A DNA stretch of 64,000 nucleotides from JBQLZQ01 sp052168355 (GTDB taxonomy: Bacteria; Pseudomonadota; Alphaproteobacteria; DSM-16000; Inquilinaceae). The stretch spans positions 23,066 through 87,065 of the forward strand of contig JBQLZQ010000016.1 of the NCBI GenBank assembly GCA_052168355.1. Reading direction: 5' to 3'. Within the stretch, counting starts at the first letter, position 1. Each line of letters starts with the position of its first letter. The position numbers were made by a program, and so were the translations under genes. This document shows, piece by piece, positions 54,244 to 63,450 of the stretch. The notes under the pieces are model-generated. The model was not told the DNA's origin. It was given only the letters and a program-made list of their open reading frames with translations, and ran no database searches.

Positions 54244-55968
54244 ATGGACGCGTCTCTCCCCAGCCCAGCCGTCGCCAAGCTGTCCGCCGTGGAGCAGGTG
54301 AAGCGGTCCAGCCGCCATCTGCGCGGGACCATCGGGGAAACGGTGGCCGACGCGCAGGCCCCGGTCTTCTCCGAAGGCGATGCCCAGCTTCTCAAGACCC
54401 ACGGGATCTATCAGCAATACGACCGGGATACGGCCACCGCGCGCAAACAGCGGGGCGAAGACCGGGACCATCGGTTCATGGTGCGCCTGCGCGTGCCCGG
54501 CGGCCGGCTGACCGCCGATCAGTATCTGGCCCTCGACACCCTGGCCGGCGAGCTGGCCAACGGCACCTTGCGCATCACCACCCGCCAGACCTTTCAGTTC
54601 CATGGCGTGCTCAAGGGCGACCTTCACGCCCTGATGAACCGGATCAACGGGCTGCTGGTGACCACGATGGCGGCCTGCGGCGACGTGGCCCGCAACGTCA
54701 TGGCGACACCGGCGCCGGTCGGCGACGCCGTGCACCGCATCGTCAACGACGTGGCCGACACCCTGTCCAGTCACCTGCTGCCGCGCACCCGCGCCTATCA
54801 CGAGATCTGGGTCGACGGCGAAAAGCAGGATCTGTCGGCCGATACGGACGAACCGCTTTACGGCGACACCTACCTGCCGCGCAAATTCAAGATCGCGGTG
54901 GCCACGCCCGACGACAACTCGGTCGACGTGCTGACCAACGATGTCGGCATCGTCGCGCTGTTCGAAGGGAACCGCCTGTCGGGCTACAACGTCGCCGTCG
55001 GCGGCGGCCTGGGCATGACCCACAACAAGCCGAAAACCTATCCGCGGCTGGCCACGCCATTGCTGTTCGTCGAGCCCGACGGGCTGGTCGGCGCGGTGGA
55101 GGCCATCGTCAAGATGCAGCGCGATCACGGCGACCGGTCCGACCGGCGCCATGCGCGGCTGAAATACCTGGTCGACGACCGGGGTTTGCCGTGGATCAAG
55201 GACACGGTGGAACGGTATGCCGGCCGCTCCTACGACCCGCCGCGCAAGATGCCGCGCTTTCGCATCGTCGACCATATGGGCTGGCACCCCCAGAACGACG
55301 GGACTTGGTATCTGGGGCTGCCCGTCGCCAGCGGCCGGATCGTCGACGGGCCGGACAACCGCCTGCGCACCGCGCTGCGTGAGGTCATCGACCGCTATCG
55401 GCCGGGGATCGTGCTGTGCCCGTCCCAGGACATCCTGCTGTCGGACATCGCGGCCGACGATCGCGACGGCGTCGAGGCGGCGCTCCGCGCCCATGGCGTG
55501 GTCTTCGCCGCCGATATCTCGCCGCTGGCCCGCTGGGCGCTGGCCTGCCCGGCCCTGCCGACCTGCGGCCTGGCCCTGACCGAGGCGGAACGGGTGCGCC
55601 AGCCCCTGGTCGCGGCCATCGAGGAGCGTCTGTCGGCCCACGGTCTGGCCGACGAGACCATCAGCCTGCGCATCACCGGCTGCCCCAATGGCTGCGCCCG
55701 GCCCTATGCCGGCGACATCGGTCTGGTCGGCCGCATGCCCGGCCACTACGCGCTGTATGTCGGCGGCGATTTTGAAGGGACGCGGCTGAACACGCGGCTG
55801 CTGGACAAGGTGGCGGAGGCCGATGTGGCGACGGTTCTCGACCCGCTGTTCGCGGCCTTCGCGGCCGAACGCCAGGCGATCGAGGGGTTCGGCGATTTCT
55901 GCAACCGGGTCGGCACGGCGCGGCTGGCCGCCCTGATCGACGCGGCGATGCCGTCGGTCGCGATCTGA
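54244..55968 (+). CDS. cysI: assimilatory sulfite reductase hemoprotein CysI
   Basis: The 574-residue protein reduces sulfite to sulfide in the cytoplasm. It is of the NADPH-type CysI branch, judging by VEQVKRSSRHLRGTI near the start. NRTTRQTFQFHG-like sequence (RITTRQTFQFHGVLKGDL) and NVMATPAP are siroheme-binding. [4Fe-4S] ligands are CPALPTC (C-x5-C) and CPNGC (C-x3-C) near 435-485. The CysJ flavoprotein that normally donates electrons is not encoded beside it. It is first in an operon with siroheme and CysH genes. Confidence 0.93.
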   Translation: MDASLPSPAVAKLSAVEQVKRSSRHLRGTIGETVADAQAPVFSEGDAQLLKTHGIYQQYDRDTATARKQRGEDRDHRFMVRLRVPGGRLTADQYLALDTLAGELANGTLRITTRQTFQFHGVLKGDLHALMNRINGLLVTTMAACGDVARNVMATPAPVGDAVHRIVNDVADTLSSHLLPRTRAYHEIWVDGEKQDLSADTDEPLYGDTYLPRKFKIAVATPDDNSVDVLTNDVGIVALFEGNRLSGYNVAVGGGLGMTHNKPKTYPRLATPLLFVEPDGLVGAVEAIVKMQRDHGDRSDRRHARLKYLVDDRGLPWIKDTVERYAGRSYDPPRKMPRFRIVDHMGWHPQNDGTWYLGLPVASGRIVDGPDNRLRTALREVIDRYRPGIVLCPSQDILLSDIAADDRDGVEAALRAHGVVFAADISPLARWALACPALPTCGLALTEAERVRQPLVAAIEERLSAHGLADETISLRITGCPNGCARPYAGDIGLVGRMPGHYALYVGGDFEGTRLNTRLLDKVAEADVATVLDPLFAAFAAERQAIEGFGDFCNRVGTARLAALIDAAMPSVAI

Positions 55969-55983
55969 CGGAAGGACCCTGTC

Positions 55984-56541
55984 ATGATCCCCATCGTTCT
56001 CGACCCGGCGCTGGTGCGTCTGGCCGTGGTCGGCCGTGGCCCGATCGCGGCGCGGCGGCTGAGCCAGCTCCGCGACGGCGGGGCCGACCCCGCGGTCTTT
56101 TCCGATGCTCCGTCGGACGACCTCGCCGCCCTGGCCGGGGCTGCCCTGGTGCCCCGCCTGCCTGATCCGGCCGACCTCACCGGCGTCGCCGTCCTCTGGA
56201 TCGTCGACCTGCCGGCCGACCTGGCTGAGCCGCTGGCCCGGGCGGCGCGGACCCGCGGCATGCTGGTCAATGTCGAGGACGTCAAACCGCTGTGCGATTT
56301 CCACTCACCGTCGCTGGTGCGGCGGGGTGACCTGCTGCTCACCGTATCCACCGGCGGCCGCAGCCCCGGCATGGCGGTCGCCATCCGGCGCCGGCTGGAG
56401 GCGCTGTTCGGCCCGGAATGGGCGGACCGGTTGGACGCGCTGGCCGGTTGGCGCACGGGCTGGCGGGCGGACGGGCTGGCCCTGGACGAGGTGGCGCGGC
56501 TGACCGACGCCCGCATCGACCGGGAAGGATGGCTGCGGTGA
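55984..56541 (+). CDS. precorrin-2 dehydrogenase / sirohydrochlorin ferrochelatase-like protein (CysG N-terminal type)
   Basis: The 185-residue protein resembles the N-terminal dehydrogenase-ferrochelatase part of CysG (siroheme synthase): PIVLDPALVRLAVVGRGPIA at the start, MLVNVEDVKPLCDFHSPSLV in the middle, TVSTGGRSPGMAVAIRRRL after. It would make siroheme for CysI together with the methyltransferase at 57268. The nucleotide loop reads VGRGPIAARR, with Arg where Gly is usual, and the protein is shorter than the 210-220 residues of MET8-like forms. The start at 55984 is 15 bp after cysI. Confidence 0.85.
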   Translation: MIPIVLDPALVRLAVVGRGPIAARRLSQLRDGGADPAVFSDAPSDDLAALAGAALVPRLPDPADLTGVAVLWIVDLPADLAEPLARAARTRGMLVNVEDVKPLCDFHSPSLVRRGDLLLTVSTGGRSPGMAVAIRRRLEALFGPEWADRLDALAGWRTGWRADGLALDEVARLTDARIDREGWLR

Positions 56542-57266
56542 CCGTGACGCTTGCCCCGGACCCCGCCCCGCCGCTGGATCATCGCGTGGATGCGCTGCGG
56601 GCGGCCCATGACGGCACCGACGCGCTGGGCCTGCTCACGGCACTGATCGCCGGCGACCTGGCCGGCCGGATCGCGCTCGTTTCGTCCTTCGGGGCGGAAA
56701 GCGCGGTTCTGCTCGACCTGGTGGCGCGGGTCGATCCGGCGACACCGGTCATCTTCCTGGACACCGGCAAGCTGTTCGCCGAAACGCTGGCCTACCGCGA
56801 CGCCCTGGTCGCGCGGCTGGGGCTGACCGATTTGCGGTCCGTCTCGCCCGACCCCGCCGACCTGGCCCGGCACGACCCCGATGGCACCCTGTGGAGCCTG
56901 GACCCCGACCGCTGCTGCCATATCCGCAAGACAGAGCCTTTGGACATGGCGCTGGCCGGGTTCGACGCCTGGATCACCGGCCGCAAACGGTTCCACGGCG
57001 GCGGCCGGGCCACCCTGCCGGCCATCGAGGGCGACGAGGCGACCGGACGGATCAAGATCAACCCCCTGGCCAGTTGGAGCGCCGACGACATTCAGCGGTA
57101 CCTGGCCGACCGCGACCTGCCGGTGCACCCGCTGGTGACCAAGGGCTATGCCTCGATCGGCTGCGCACCGTGCACCCGGGCGGTGTCGCCGGGAGAAGCG
57201 CCCCGGGCCGGCCGCTGGGCGTGGCTCGACAAGACCGAATGCGGCATCCATGGTGAGGGGATCTGA
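56538..57266 (+). CDS. cysH: phosphoadenylyl/adenylyl-sulfate reductase
   Basis: The 242-residue enzyme reduces activated sulfate to sulfite. Motifs are ALVSSFGAESAVLLDLV (P-loop-like), VIFLDTGKLFAETLAYRD, CCHIRKTEPLDMAL, GCAPCTRAVSPGEAPRAGRW and the catalytic KTECGIH. The CC and CxxC pairs imply a [4Fe-4S] cluster, so an APS-type enzyme is likely. GTG 56538 overlaps the upstream stop as GTGA, and ATG 56529 is an alternative. The sulfate-activating genes are outside the window. Confidence 0.93.
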   Translation: MTVTLAPDPAPPLDHRVDALRAAHDGTDALGLLTALIAGDLAGRIALVSSFGAESAVLLDLVARVDPATPVIFLDTGKLFAETLAYRDALVARLGLTDLRSVSPDPADLARHDPDGTLWSLDPDRCCHIRKTEPLDMALAGFDAWITGRKRFHGGGRATLPAIEGDEATGRIKINPLASWSADDIQRYLADRDLPVHPLVTKGYASIGCAPCTRAVSPGEAPRAGRWAWLDKTECGIHGEGI

Positions 57267-57267
57267 G

Positions 57268-58140
57268 GTGACCACAACCGTCGCACCCCATCCCTCGCCC
57301 TGGGTTCAGCCGGCGTTCGAGTCGGGGACGGTGTGGCTGGTCGGCGCCGGGCCCGGCGATCCCGGGCTGTTGACACTGCTGGCCGTTCAGGCGATCCGCG
57401 AGGCCGACATCATCGTCCACGACGCTCTGATCGGCGACGAGATCCTGGCCGGCGCCCGGCCGGACGCGGTGCTGGAGTATGCCGGCAAACGCGCCGGTCG
57501 CGCCTCCAGCCGGCAGGACGACATCTCCCGCCGGCTGATCGCCCTGGCGCGGCAGGGGTATCGGGTGCTGCGGCTCAAGGGCGGCGACCCGTTTGTCTTC
57601 GGGCGTGGTGGGGAGGAAGTGGAGGCGCTGGCCCAGGCCGGCGTGCCGTTCCGGGTCGTGCCCGGCGTCACGGCGGGGATCGGAGGTCTCGCCTATGCCG
57701 GCATCCCGGCCACCAGGCGGGGCGTCACCGGCGTCGTTTCCTTCGTCACCGGCCATGGACGGGACGGCGGGCTGCCGGCGGATATCGACTGGCCGTCCCT
57801 GGCCGCCGCCTCGCCGGTGCTGGTCTTCTACATGGGGCTTCGAACCCTGCCCCGGATCGCCGAGCGGCTGATCGCCGCGGGCCGGTCGCCGATGACGCCG
57901 GCGGCCATCGTGTCCAACGCGACGATGGACACCCAGTCGGTCATCACCACCAACCTGGCCCGCGCGGCGCGCGAGGCGGCGCGGCTCAGCGCCCGCTCGC
58001 CGGCGATCATCGCCATCGGCGAGGTGGTTCACTTGCACGATACCGTCGCCCTGTGGCAACAGATCGGCCCGGACAACCGCGCCGTCGCCTCCACTCGGGC
58101 GTTGGCGGCGGCGGCCCGGGCGCTGGCCGTGGCGGGTTAG
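57268..58140 (+). CDS. cobA: uroporphyrinogen-III C-methyltransferase
   Basis: The 290-residue methyltransferase makes precorrin-2, first step toward siroheme and cobalamin. Signatures are VWLVGAGPGDPGLLTLLAVQ, VLRLKGGDPFVFGRGGEEVE, VPGVTAGIGGLAYAGIP and ISRRLIALARQGY. GTG 57268 follows AGGGG by 7 nt and starts directly after the cysH stop. With the 55984 gene it splits the two CysG activities across two proteins. In cobalamin-producing bacteria the same reaction is shared by the vitamin B12 pathway. Confidence 0.93.
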   Translation: MTTTVAPHPSPWVQPAFESGTVWLVGAGPGDPGLLTLLAVQAIREADIIVHDALIGDEILAGARPDAVLEYAGKRAGRASSRQDDISRRLIALARQGYRVLRLKGGDPFVFGRGGEEVEALAQAGVPFRVVPGVTAGIGGLAYAGIPATRRGVTGVVSFVTGHGRDGGLPADIDWPSLAAASPVLVFYMGLRTLPRIAERLIAAGRSPMTPAAIVSNATMDTQSVITTNLARAAREAARLSARSPAIIAIGEVVHLHDTVALWQQIGPDNRAVASTRALAAAARALAVAG

Positions 58141-58267
58141 CGCCGTGGCGTCCGAAGGAACATCCGTCCTGGATGGTAGGATGATGCCGGTAGCAACCGC
58201 CGGCCCGCTCGCCATATGGGAACGCAGGGGCGCAGACGCGATGGATGGAACGGAACGACAGGGTGCG

Positions 58268-61200
58268 ATGACCGCAGGACTTTCCCTGGCCCACGGGTTG
58301 GCCTTCGAGGATTTGTATCGGCGGAGGGGTTTGGCGCGGATCGACCGGCTGTTCGTGGACCGTCTGGCCGAGGCCGATCCCGCCCTGCACGCGCGCCTGA
58401 TGGAGGCCAGGGCCGATCCGGACGCCTTGGACCGCAAGGATGAGAGCGCCCTGCTGATCGACGTGGCCGGCCATCTCGAGGATTTCATCGGCGCCCTGTT
58501 CGGTGTCGAGGCGGCGTTGCGGGACCTGATCGACGCCCATCACGACCTGGCGCCGCTGTATCGGGTCAAGCGGCTGTTCGTGCAGCGCCAGGCCGCGCGC
58601 AAGGTGACGCCGGAGCAGGCGGCCACGCTGGACGGCGCGGCCCTTGCGGCGGATCTGGAGCGCGATCTGGGCGCGCCGGTGACGGAGCTGGGCTTTGCCG
58701 CCGCCGTCGAGCGCTGGCAACGGGACGAAGCCGCCCACGCCGCCGAACTGGACCGGGCGCTGGCCTATGCCGGCTGGGCCCTGCACACGGACGCGGGGCG
58801 CGCCCGCCACGGTGGCGGGGTTCTGTTCCAGGTGCCGCACAAGACCGATCCGCAGCGTCTGGTGCCCGTCGAGACCGAGACCGTCGCTGGCGTGACCATG
58901 CTGAAGCTGCCCGACGCGCGCCGGCGACTGCGGACCGGGTTTGGCCTTACGGATGCGGGCACCGATCTGAAAGGGGCGCTGGACGAGGCCAACTACTGCA
59001 TCTGGTGCCACAACCAGGGCAAGGACAGCTGCTCCACGGGCTTGCGTGACCGCAAGACCGGCGCGTTCCAGAACAGCCCTTTCGGCGTGCCCCTGGCCGG
59101 CTGCCCGCTGGAGGAGCGGATCAGCGAATTCCATACGTTGAAAAGCCAAGGCCAGCCGATCGGCGCCCTGGCGATGATCGCGGTGGACAACCCTTTGTGC
59201 GCGGCCACCGGCCACCGCATCTGCAACGACTGCATGAAATCGTGCATCTATCAGCGGCAGGAACCGGTCGACATCCCCCAGGCTGAGACACGCACCCTGA
59301 AGGACGTGCTGACCCTGCCCTTCGGGTTCGAAATCTATGGCCTGCTGACAAGGTGGAACCCGCTGGATCTGCGCCGGCCCCTGCCGCGCCCCGACAGCGG
59401 CTACAAGGTGCTGGTGGTCGGGCTGGGGCCGGCCGGGTTCAACCTGGCCCACCACCTGATGAATGACGGCCACACGGTGGTCGCCGTGGACGGGCTCAAG
59501 ATCGAACCGCTGCCGCCATCCGTTTCCGGTGTGGCGGCGGACGGCAGCCGCGTCCCGTTCCGCCCGATCCGGGACTTCGCCGAGATCACAGAGGATTTGG
59601 GCGACCGGGTGATGGCCGGCTTCGGGGGCGTCGCCGAGTACGGCATCACCGTCCGTTGGGACAAGAACTTCCTGAAAGTGGTGCGGCTGCTGCTGGAACG
59701 GCGGGCCCGGTTCGCCATGGCCGGCGGCGTGCGCTTCGGCGGCACGCTGGGCATCGACGAGGCGTTCGCCCTGGGGTTCGATCATATCGCCCTGGCGGCC
59801 GGCGCCGGGCGCCCGACCGTGGTGCCCATGCCCAACAACCTGGCGCGCGGCGTGCGCATGGCCTCGGACTTCCTGATGGCCCTGCAGCTTACCGGCGCGG
59901 CCAAGGAAGACAGCATCGCCAACCTGCAGGTCCGCCTGCCCATCCTGGTCATCGGCGGCGGCCTGACCGCCATCGACACGGCGACGGAGAGCCTGGCCTA
60001 CTACCCCGTCCAGGTCGAAAAATTCCTGTCCCGCTATGAACTGCTGGCGGCCGAGCGGGGCGAGGCGGCGGTACGCGCCCGGTGGACCGAGGAGGAAACG
60101 GCGATCGCCGAGGACTTCCTGTCCCACGCGCGGGCCCTGCGGGCGGAACGGGCCCGGGCGCACGACGAGGGGCGGGAACCGCGCATCCAGGCGCTGCTTC
60201 AGGCGTGGGGCGGGGCCACCGTGGTCTATCGCCGGCGCTTGGTCGATGCGCCCAGCTATACCCTCAACCATGAGGAGGTCGGCCTGGCGCTGGAGGAAGG
60301 GATCCGCTTTGCCGAGCGGATGGCACCGCGCGCCGTCGAGGTGGACCGCTATGGCCACGCGTCGGGTCTGACCGTGGAGCAGGCGCTGACCGGTCCGGAC
60401 GGGCTGCCGACCGGCGAAACGGACACGCGTACCCTTCCGGCGCGGACCATCCTGGTCGCCGCCGGAACTCAACCCAACACCGTTCTGGCGCGGGAAGCGC
60501 CCGGACGCGTACATCTGAACGGCAAGTACTTTCAAGCGTACGACGCGGACGGCCAGCCGGTCGAGCCGGAATGGTCGGCCAAGCCGGAAGTTCCCGCGGT
60601 GCTCATGGCATTCGCCGACGACGGGCGGTCGATGAGTTTTTGGGGCGATTTGCATCCCAGCTATCACGGCAATGTGGTCAAGGCCATGGGCGGGGCCAAG
60701 CAAGGGTATCCGGTGGTCAGCCGCCATCTGGCCCGGCGCCCGCCGACGCCCCTCGACGGCCCGGCCCTGATCGCCCGGATCAACGACCAGGCGCGGGCCA
60801 CGGTGCATCAGGTCAACCGGCTGACCCCGACCATCGTCGAGGTGGTGATCCGGGCACCGCTGGCCGCGCGGGCTTTCCGGCCGGGACAGTTCTATCGCCT
60901 TCAGAACTTCGAGACGCTGGCGCCACGCGTCGCCGACGACGGTGCCGGCGAGACCGCCCTGGCCATGGAAGGCCTGGCGATGACCGGCGCCTGGGTCGAT
61001 CGGGATAACGGGCTGCTGGCGACCATCGCGCTGGAGATGGGGGGGTCCTCGGACCTTTGCGCCCTGTTGCGGCCGGGCGAACCGGTGGTGCTGATGGGAC
61101 CGACCGGAGAGCCCACCGAGATCCCGTCGGGCGAAACAGTGCTGCTGGTCGGCGGTGGTCTGGGCAATGCCGTTCTGTTTTCCATTGGCCAGGCCCTGCG

Positions 61201-61777
61201 CCAGGCCGGCAGCAAGGTCCTCTACTTCGCCGGCTACAAAAAATTGGCCGACCGGTACAAGGTAGAGCAGATCGAGGCGGCCGCGGATCAGGTGGTCTGG
61301 TGCTGCGACGAGGCTCCGGGCTTTGTCCCCGGCCGTCCCGGCGACCGCGCCATGACTGCCAATATCGTCCAGGCCCTGGCGGAATACGCGACCGACCGTC
61401 CGGAAATACCCTTGAACACCGTGGACCGGATCATTGCCATTGGCTCGGACGGCATGATGGCCGCCGTCGGCGCGGCCCGGCACGGCCTCCTGGCCCGCCA
61501 CCTCAAGCCCGACCATGTCGCGATCGGGTCGATCAACTCCCCCATGCAATGCATGATGAAGGAGATCTGCGCCCAGTGCCTGCAGCGCCATATCGATCCG
61601 GCGACGGGGGAAGAACGGGTGGTCTTCTCCTGCGCCAATCAGGATCAGATGCTCGACCAGGTCGATTTCGGCGCGTTGCACGAGCGCCTGGGCCAGAACA
61701 GCCTGCAGGAAAAGCTCACCGCCCTGTGGATCGACCGGTGCCTGAAGAAGTCGGCGTTTCGCGCCGCGGCGGAATAG
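58268..61777 (+). CDS. large fusion flavoprotein, GltD-like plus PyrK/ferredoxin-reductase-like
   Basis: About 1,169 residues from ATG 58268; longer starts to GTG 58145 exist. Residues 1-240 are helical with no known family. Cysteines near 244-330 (YCIWCHNQGKDSC, GCPLEE, HRICNDCMKSC) resemble the Fer4_20 region of GltD/NfnB. FAD and NAD(P) folds follow with VVGLGPAGFNLA near 383 and VIGGGLTAIDTATES near 561. From 840 comes a ferredoxin-NADP-reductase-like part ending with a PyrK-type [2Fe-2S] site (CMMKEICAQC, then FSCANQ). Such a protein could carry electrons from NAD(P)H to a partner; location after the cys genes suggests sulfite reductase. Confidence 0.9.
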   Translation: MTAGLSLAHGLAFEDLYRRRGLARIDRLFVDRLAEADPALHARLMEARADPDALDRKDESALLIDVAGHLEDFIGALFGVEAALRDLIDAHHDLAPLYRVKRLFVQRQAARKVTPEQAATLDGAALAADLERDLGAPVTELGFAAAVERWQRDEAAHAAELDRALAYAGWALHTDAGRARHGGGVLFQVPHKTDPQRLVPVETETVAGVTMLKLPDARRRLRTGFGLTDAGTDLKGALDEANYCIWCHNQGKDSCSTGLRDRKTGAFQNSPFGVPLAGCPLEERISEFHTLKSQGQPIGALAMIAVDNPLCAATGHRICNDCMKSCIYQRQEPVDIPQAETRTLKDVLTLPFGFEIYGLLTRWNPLDLRRPLPRPDSGYKVLVVGLGPAGFNLAHHLMNDGHTVVAVDGLKIEPLPPSVSGVAADGSRVPFRPIRDFAEITEDLGDRVMAGFGGVAEYGITVRWDKNFLKVVRLLLERRARFAMAGGVRFGGTLGIDEAFALGFDHIALAAGAGRPTVVPMPNNLARGVRMASDFLMALQLTGAAKEDSIANLQVRLPILVIGGGLTAIDTATESLAYYPVQVEKFLSRYELLAAERGEAAVRARWTEEETAIAEDFLSHARALRAERARAHDEGREPRIQALLQAWGGATVVYRRRLVDAPSYTLNHEEVGLALEEGIRFAERMAPRAVEVDRYGHASGLTVEQALTGPDGLPTGETDTRTLPARTILVAAGTQPNTVLAREAPGRVHLNGKYFQAYDADGQPVEPEWSAKPEVPAVLMAFADDGRSMSFWGDLHPSYHGNVVKAMGGAKQGYPVVSRHLARRPPTPLDGPALIARINDQARATVHQVNRLTPTIVEVVIRAPLAARAFRPGQFYRLQNFETLAPRVADDGAGETALAMEGLAMTGAWVDRDNGLLATIALEMGGSSDLCALLRPGEPVVLMGPTGEPTEIPSGETVLLVGGGLGNAVLFSIGQALRQAGSKVLYFAGYKKLADRYKVEQIEAAADQVVWCCDEAPGFVPGRPGDRAMTANIVQALAEYATDRPEIPLNTVDRIIAIGSDGMMAAVGAARHGLLARHLKPDHVAIGSINSPMQCMMKEICAQCLQRHIDPATGEERVVFSCANQDQMLDQVDFGALHERLGQNSLQEKLTALWIDRCLKKSAFRAAAE

Positions 61778-61804
61778 GGGTCCGCTTCGGCGCCAGACCG
61801 TTCG

Positions 61805-62416
61805 TCACGTTGCTTCGTCCGGCTCGATCCGGGCGGCTGTGCCGTGCGACAGGCGATAGAAGGCGTCCTGCGGCTGGTCCTGCGCCAACGTGTCGGCGTC
61901 GCTCAGACGCAGATAAAGGCCGCGCATCACCCGTCCGGTGCCGCCATGGGAGACGATGACCAGGGGCTGGGCGCCCGGTTGCGTGATGTGATCCAGGAAC
62001 GGTCGTATGCGGGCGGCCAGCATCGCATAGCTCTCGCCGCCCGGAGGCACGAAACGCCACACATCCGCGCCACGCCGTGCAAGCGTGCCGGGCGTCTCCC
62101 GTTCGATATCCTCGAAGGTCCGCCCCTCCCAGTCGCCGAACGCCACTTCGCGCAGCCGGTCATCGTGTGCCATGTCCGTGTCGGGCCGGCCCATGGCCTC
62201 GGCGACGATGGACGCGGTGGCGCGTGTCCGGCCCAGCGGGCTGACCACAAAGCGTGGCGGCCCGTGGCCATCCAGGACGGCGCGCAGGGTCCGGCCGACC
62301 AGGGCGGCCTGGGCGCGTCCGAGCGGGGTCAGGGGCGAATCGCCGTGGCCCTGAAGGCGTCCGGCCCGGTTCCATTCGGTTTCGCCGTGGCGGACGAGGT
62401 AAATCGGTGCGTGCAT
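61805..62416 (-). CDS. histidine phosphatase family protein (phosphoglycerate mutase-like)
   Basis: The 203-residue enzyme has the phosphate-binding motif LVRHGETEWNRAGRLQGHGD (His10) and the second histidine in IVSHGGTGRVMRGL near 155. Its size fits small phosphatases of the CobC/GpmB type. Substrate is not predictable; no cobalamin genes other than cobA are adjacent. It is convergent with the fusion gene. Confidence 0.85.
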   Translation of the reverse strand: MHAPIYLVRHGETEWNRAGRLQGHGDSPLTPLGRAQAALVGRTLRAVLDGHGPPRFVVSPLGRTRATASIVAEAMGRPDTDMAHDDRLREVAFGDWEGRTFEDIERETPGTLARRGADVWRFVPPGGESYAMLAARIRPFLDHITQPGAQPLVIVSHGGTGRVMRGLYLRLSDADTLAQDQPQDAFYRLSHGTAARIEPDEAT

Positions 62417-62506
62417 GCACCGCTTCTAACACGGCGGGACGGTTGATCCACGCCGTCAGGTCCTGCGATAAGTCGCTTTCGACGGCGGGCCGCTAAAGGA
62501 CGTGGC

Positions 62507-62932
62507 GTGGCAGGCTATTCGGGAACCCCGCTGGTGCGGAAGCTGGGCATTCGGTCGGGGCAACGGGCCCTGCTGATCGGCGTCCCCGACTCGATCGCGC
62601 CGGCTATGACGGGCGAGACGTTCGCCTGGCTGGAGCGGATGCCGGCCTGGCGCAACCCCGCCGGCGATGTGCCGCCGCTCGATTACGTGCATCTGTTCAC
62701 CAAGGAGAAGGCGGTTCTGGAGGCTGCGCTACCCGTTCTGAGACGCGTTTTGGAGCCCGCCGGAATGATATGGGTATCGTGGCCGAAACGGGCGGCCAAG
62801 GTTCCCACCGATGTCACCGAAGACGTGATTCGGGAGGTTGCGCTGTCCGGCGACCTGGTGGACGTGAAGGTCTGCGCGGTGGACCAGATATGGTCCGGTT
62901 TGAAGCTGGTGGTCCGCCGCACGCGGCGGTGA
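62507..62932 (+). CDS. DUF3052-family protein
   Basis: The 141-residue protein reads AGYSGTPLVRKLGIRSGQRA at the start and WVSWPKRAAKVPTDVTEDVI near 95, matching the DUF3052 family, whose function is unknown. The start is GTG 62507 behind AAAGGA. It is monocistronic, convergent with the usg gene. Confidence 0.8.
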   Translation: MAGYSGTPLVRKLGIRSGQRALLIGVPDSIAPAMTGETFAWLERMPAWRNPAGDVPPLDYVHLFTKEKAVLEAALPVLRRVLEPAGMIWVSWPKRAAKVPTDVTEDVIREVALSGDLVDVKVCAVDQIWSGLKLVVRRTRR

Positions 62933-62935
62933 CCC

Positions 62936-63199
62936 TTAGTTGAGGCGAAGCTCCGTTCCCATATAGGCCAGTTCGCTGGCCGAAATCACCGGCATGCTGG
63001 CCAGTTTGACCGAATGCAAAGGGCCGTCCAGTTCGCGCTGCCAGAATGCCAGGAATTTGCGGAGTTCCGGGAACTTGGGCGCCAGGTCCAGGGCTTGCCA
63101 GATGTAAGTCTGCAGAATGCCCGGATGATCTGGCATGTGGTACAGGATTTCGGCCGTGGTCAACCGATAACCTTGAAGCTGTTGGGACAAAGACGTCAT
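62936..63199 (-). CDS. Usg-family small protein
   Basis: The 87-residue protein contains the Usg signature LQGYRLTTAEILYHMPDHPG and FPELRKFLAFWQRELDGPLH. The family is short, soluble and widespread in Alphaproteobacteria; its biochemical role is unknown and it is named for being near aspartate-semialdehyde dehydrogenase in some genomes. ATG 63199 is chosen since the frame upstream has no family similarity. Confidence 0.85.
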   Translation of the reverse strand: MTSLSQQLQGYRLTTAEILYHMPDHPGILQTYIWQALDLAPKFPELRKFLAFWQRELDGPLHSVKLASMPVISASELAYMGTELRLN

Positions 63200-63450
63200 C
63201 GGCGCCGCCTTTCGATTGTTGCCTAATCTCGGGACCTTGACCCGGTTTCCATAATTCTGACGTTGTTCAGTTTCCCAAGGCAACAGTAAATATTAAGTAA
63301 ATTCAGGATGATAGCAGCCTGCTTGCGTGACTGCTGCCAGGCCCGATGTGTCGGGTCGATGTTTCAGGCGTGAGGCCATGGGCCTTTCCATGATCCAATA
63401 TGCGTGCTTATAATCGCCGCGCGATATTGGCGTTGGAGGGGGGACGGACA

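Noticed and set aside
54232..56304. Long minus-strand frame opposite cysI
   Set aside because: CysI has siroheme and cluster motifs in the plus frame; the antisense frame has none.
58007..61681. A 1,224-residue open frame on the minus strand opposite the fusion flavoprotein
   Set aside because: High GC content leaves few stops on the opposite strand. The plus-strand frame has clear FAD, NAD(P) and cluster motifs, while this one is rich in Arg, Gly and His and resembles no family.
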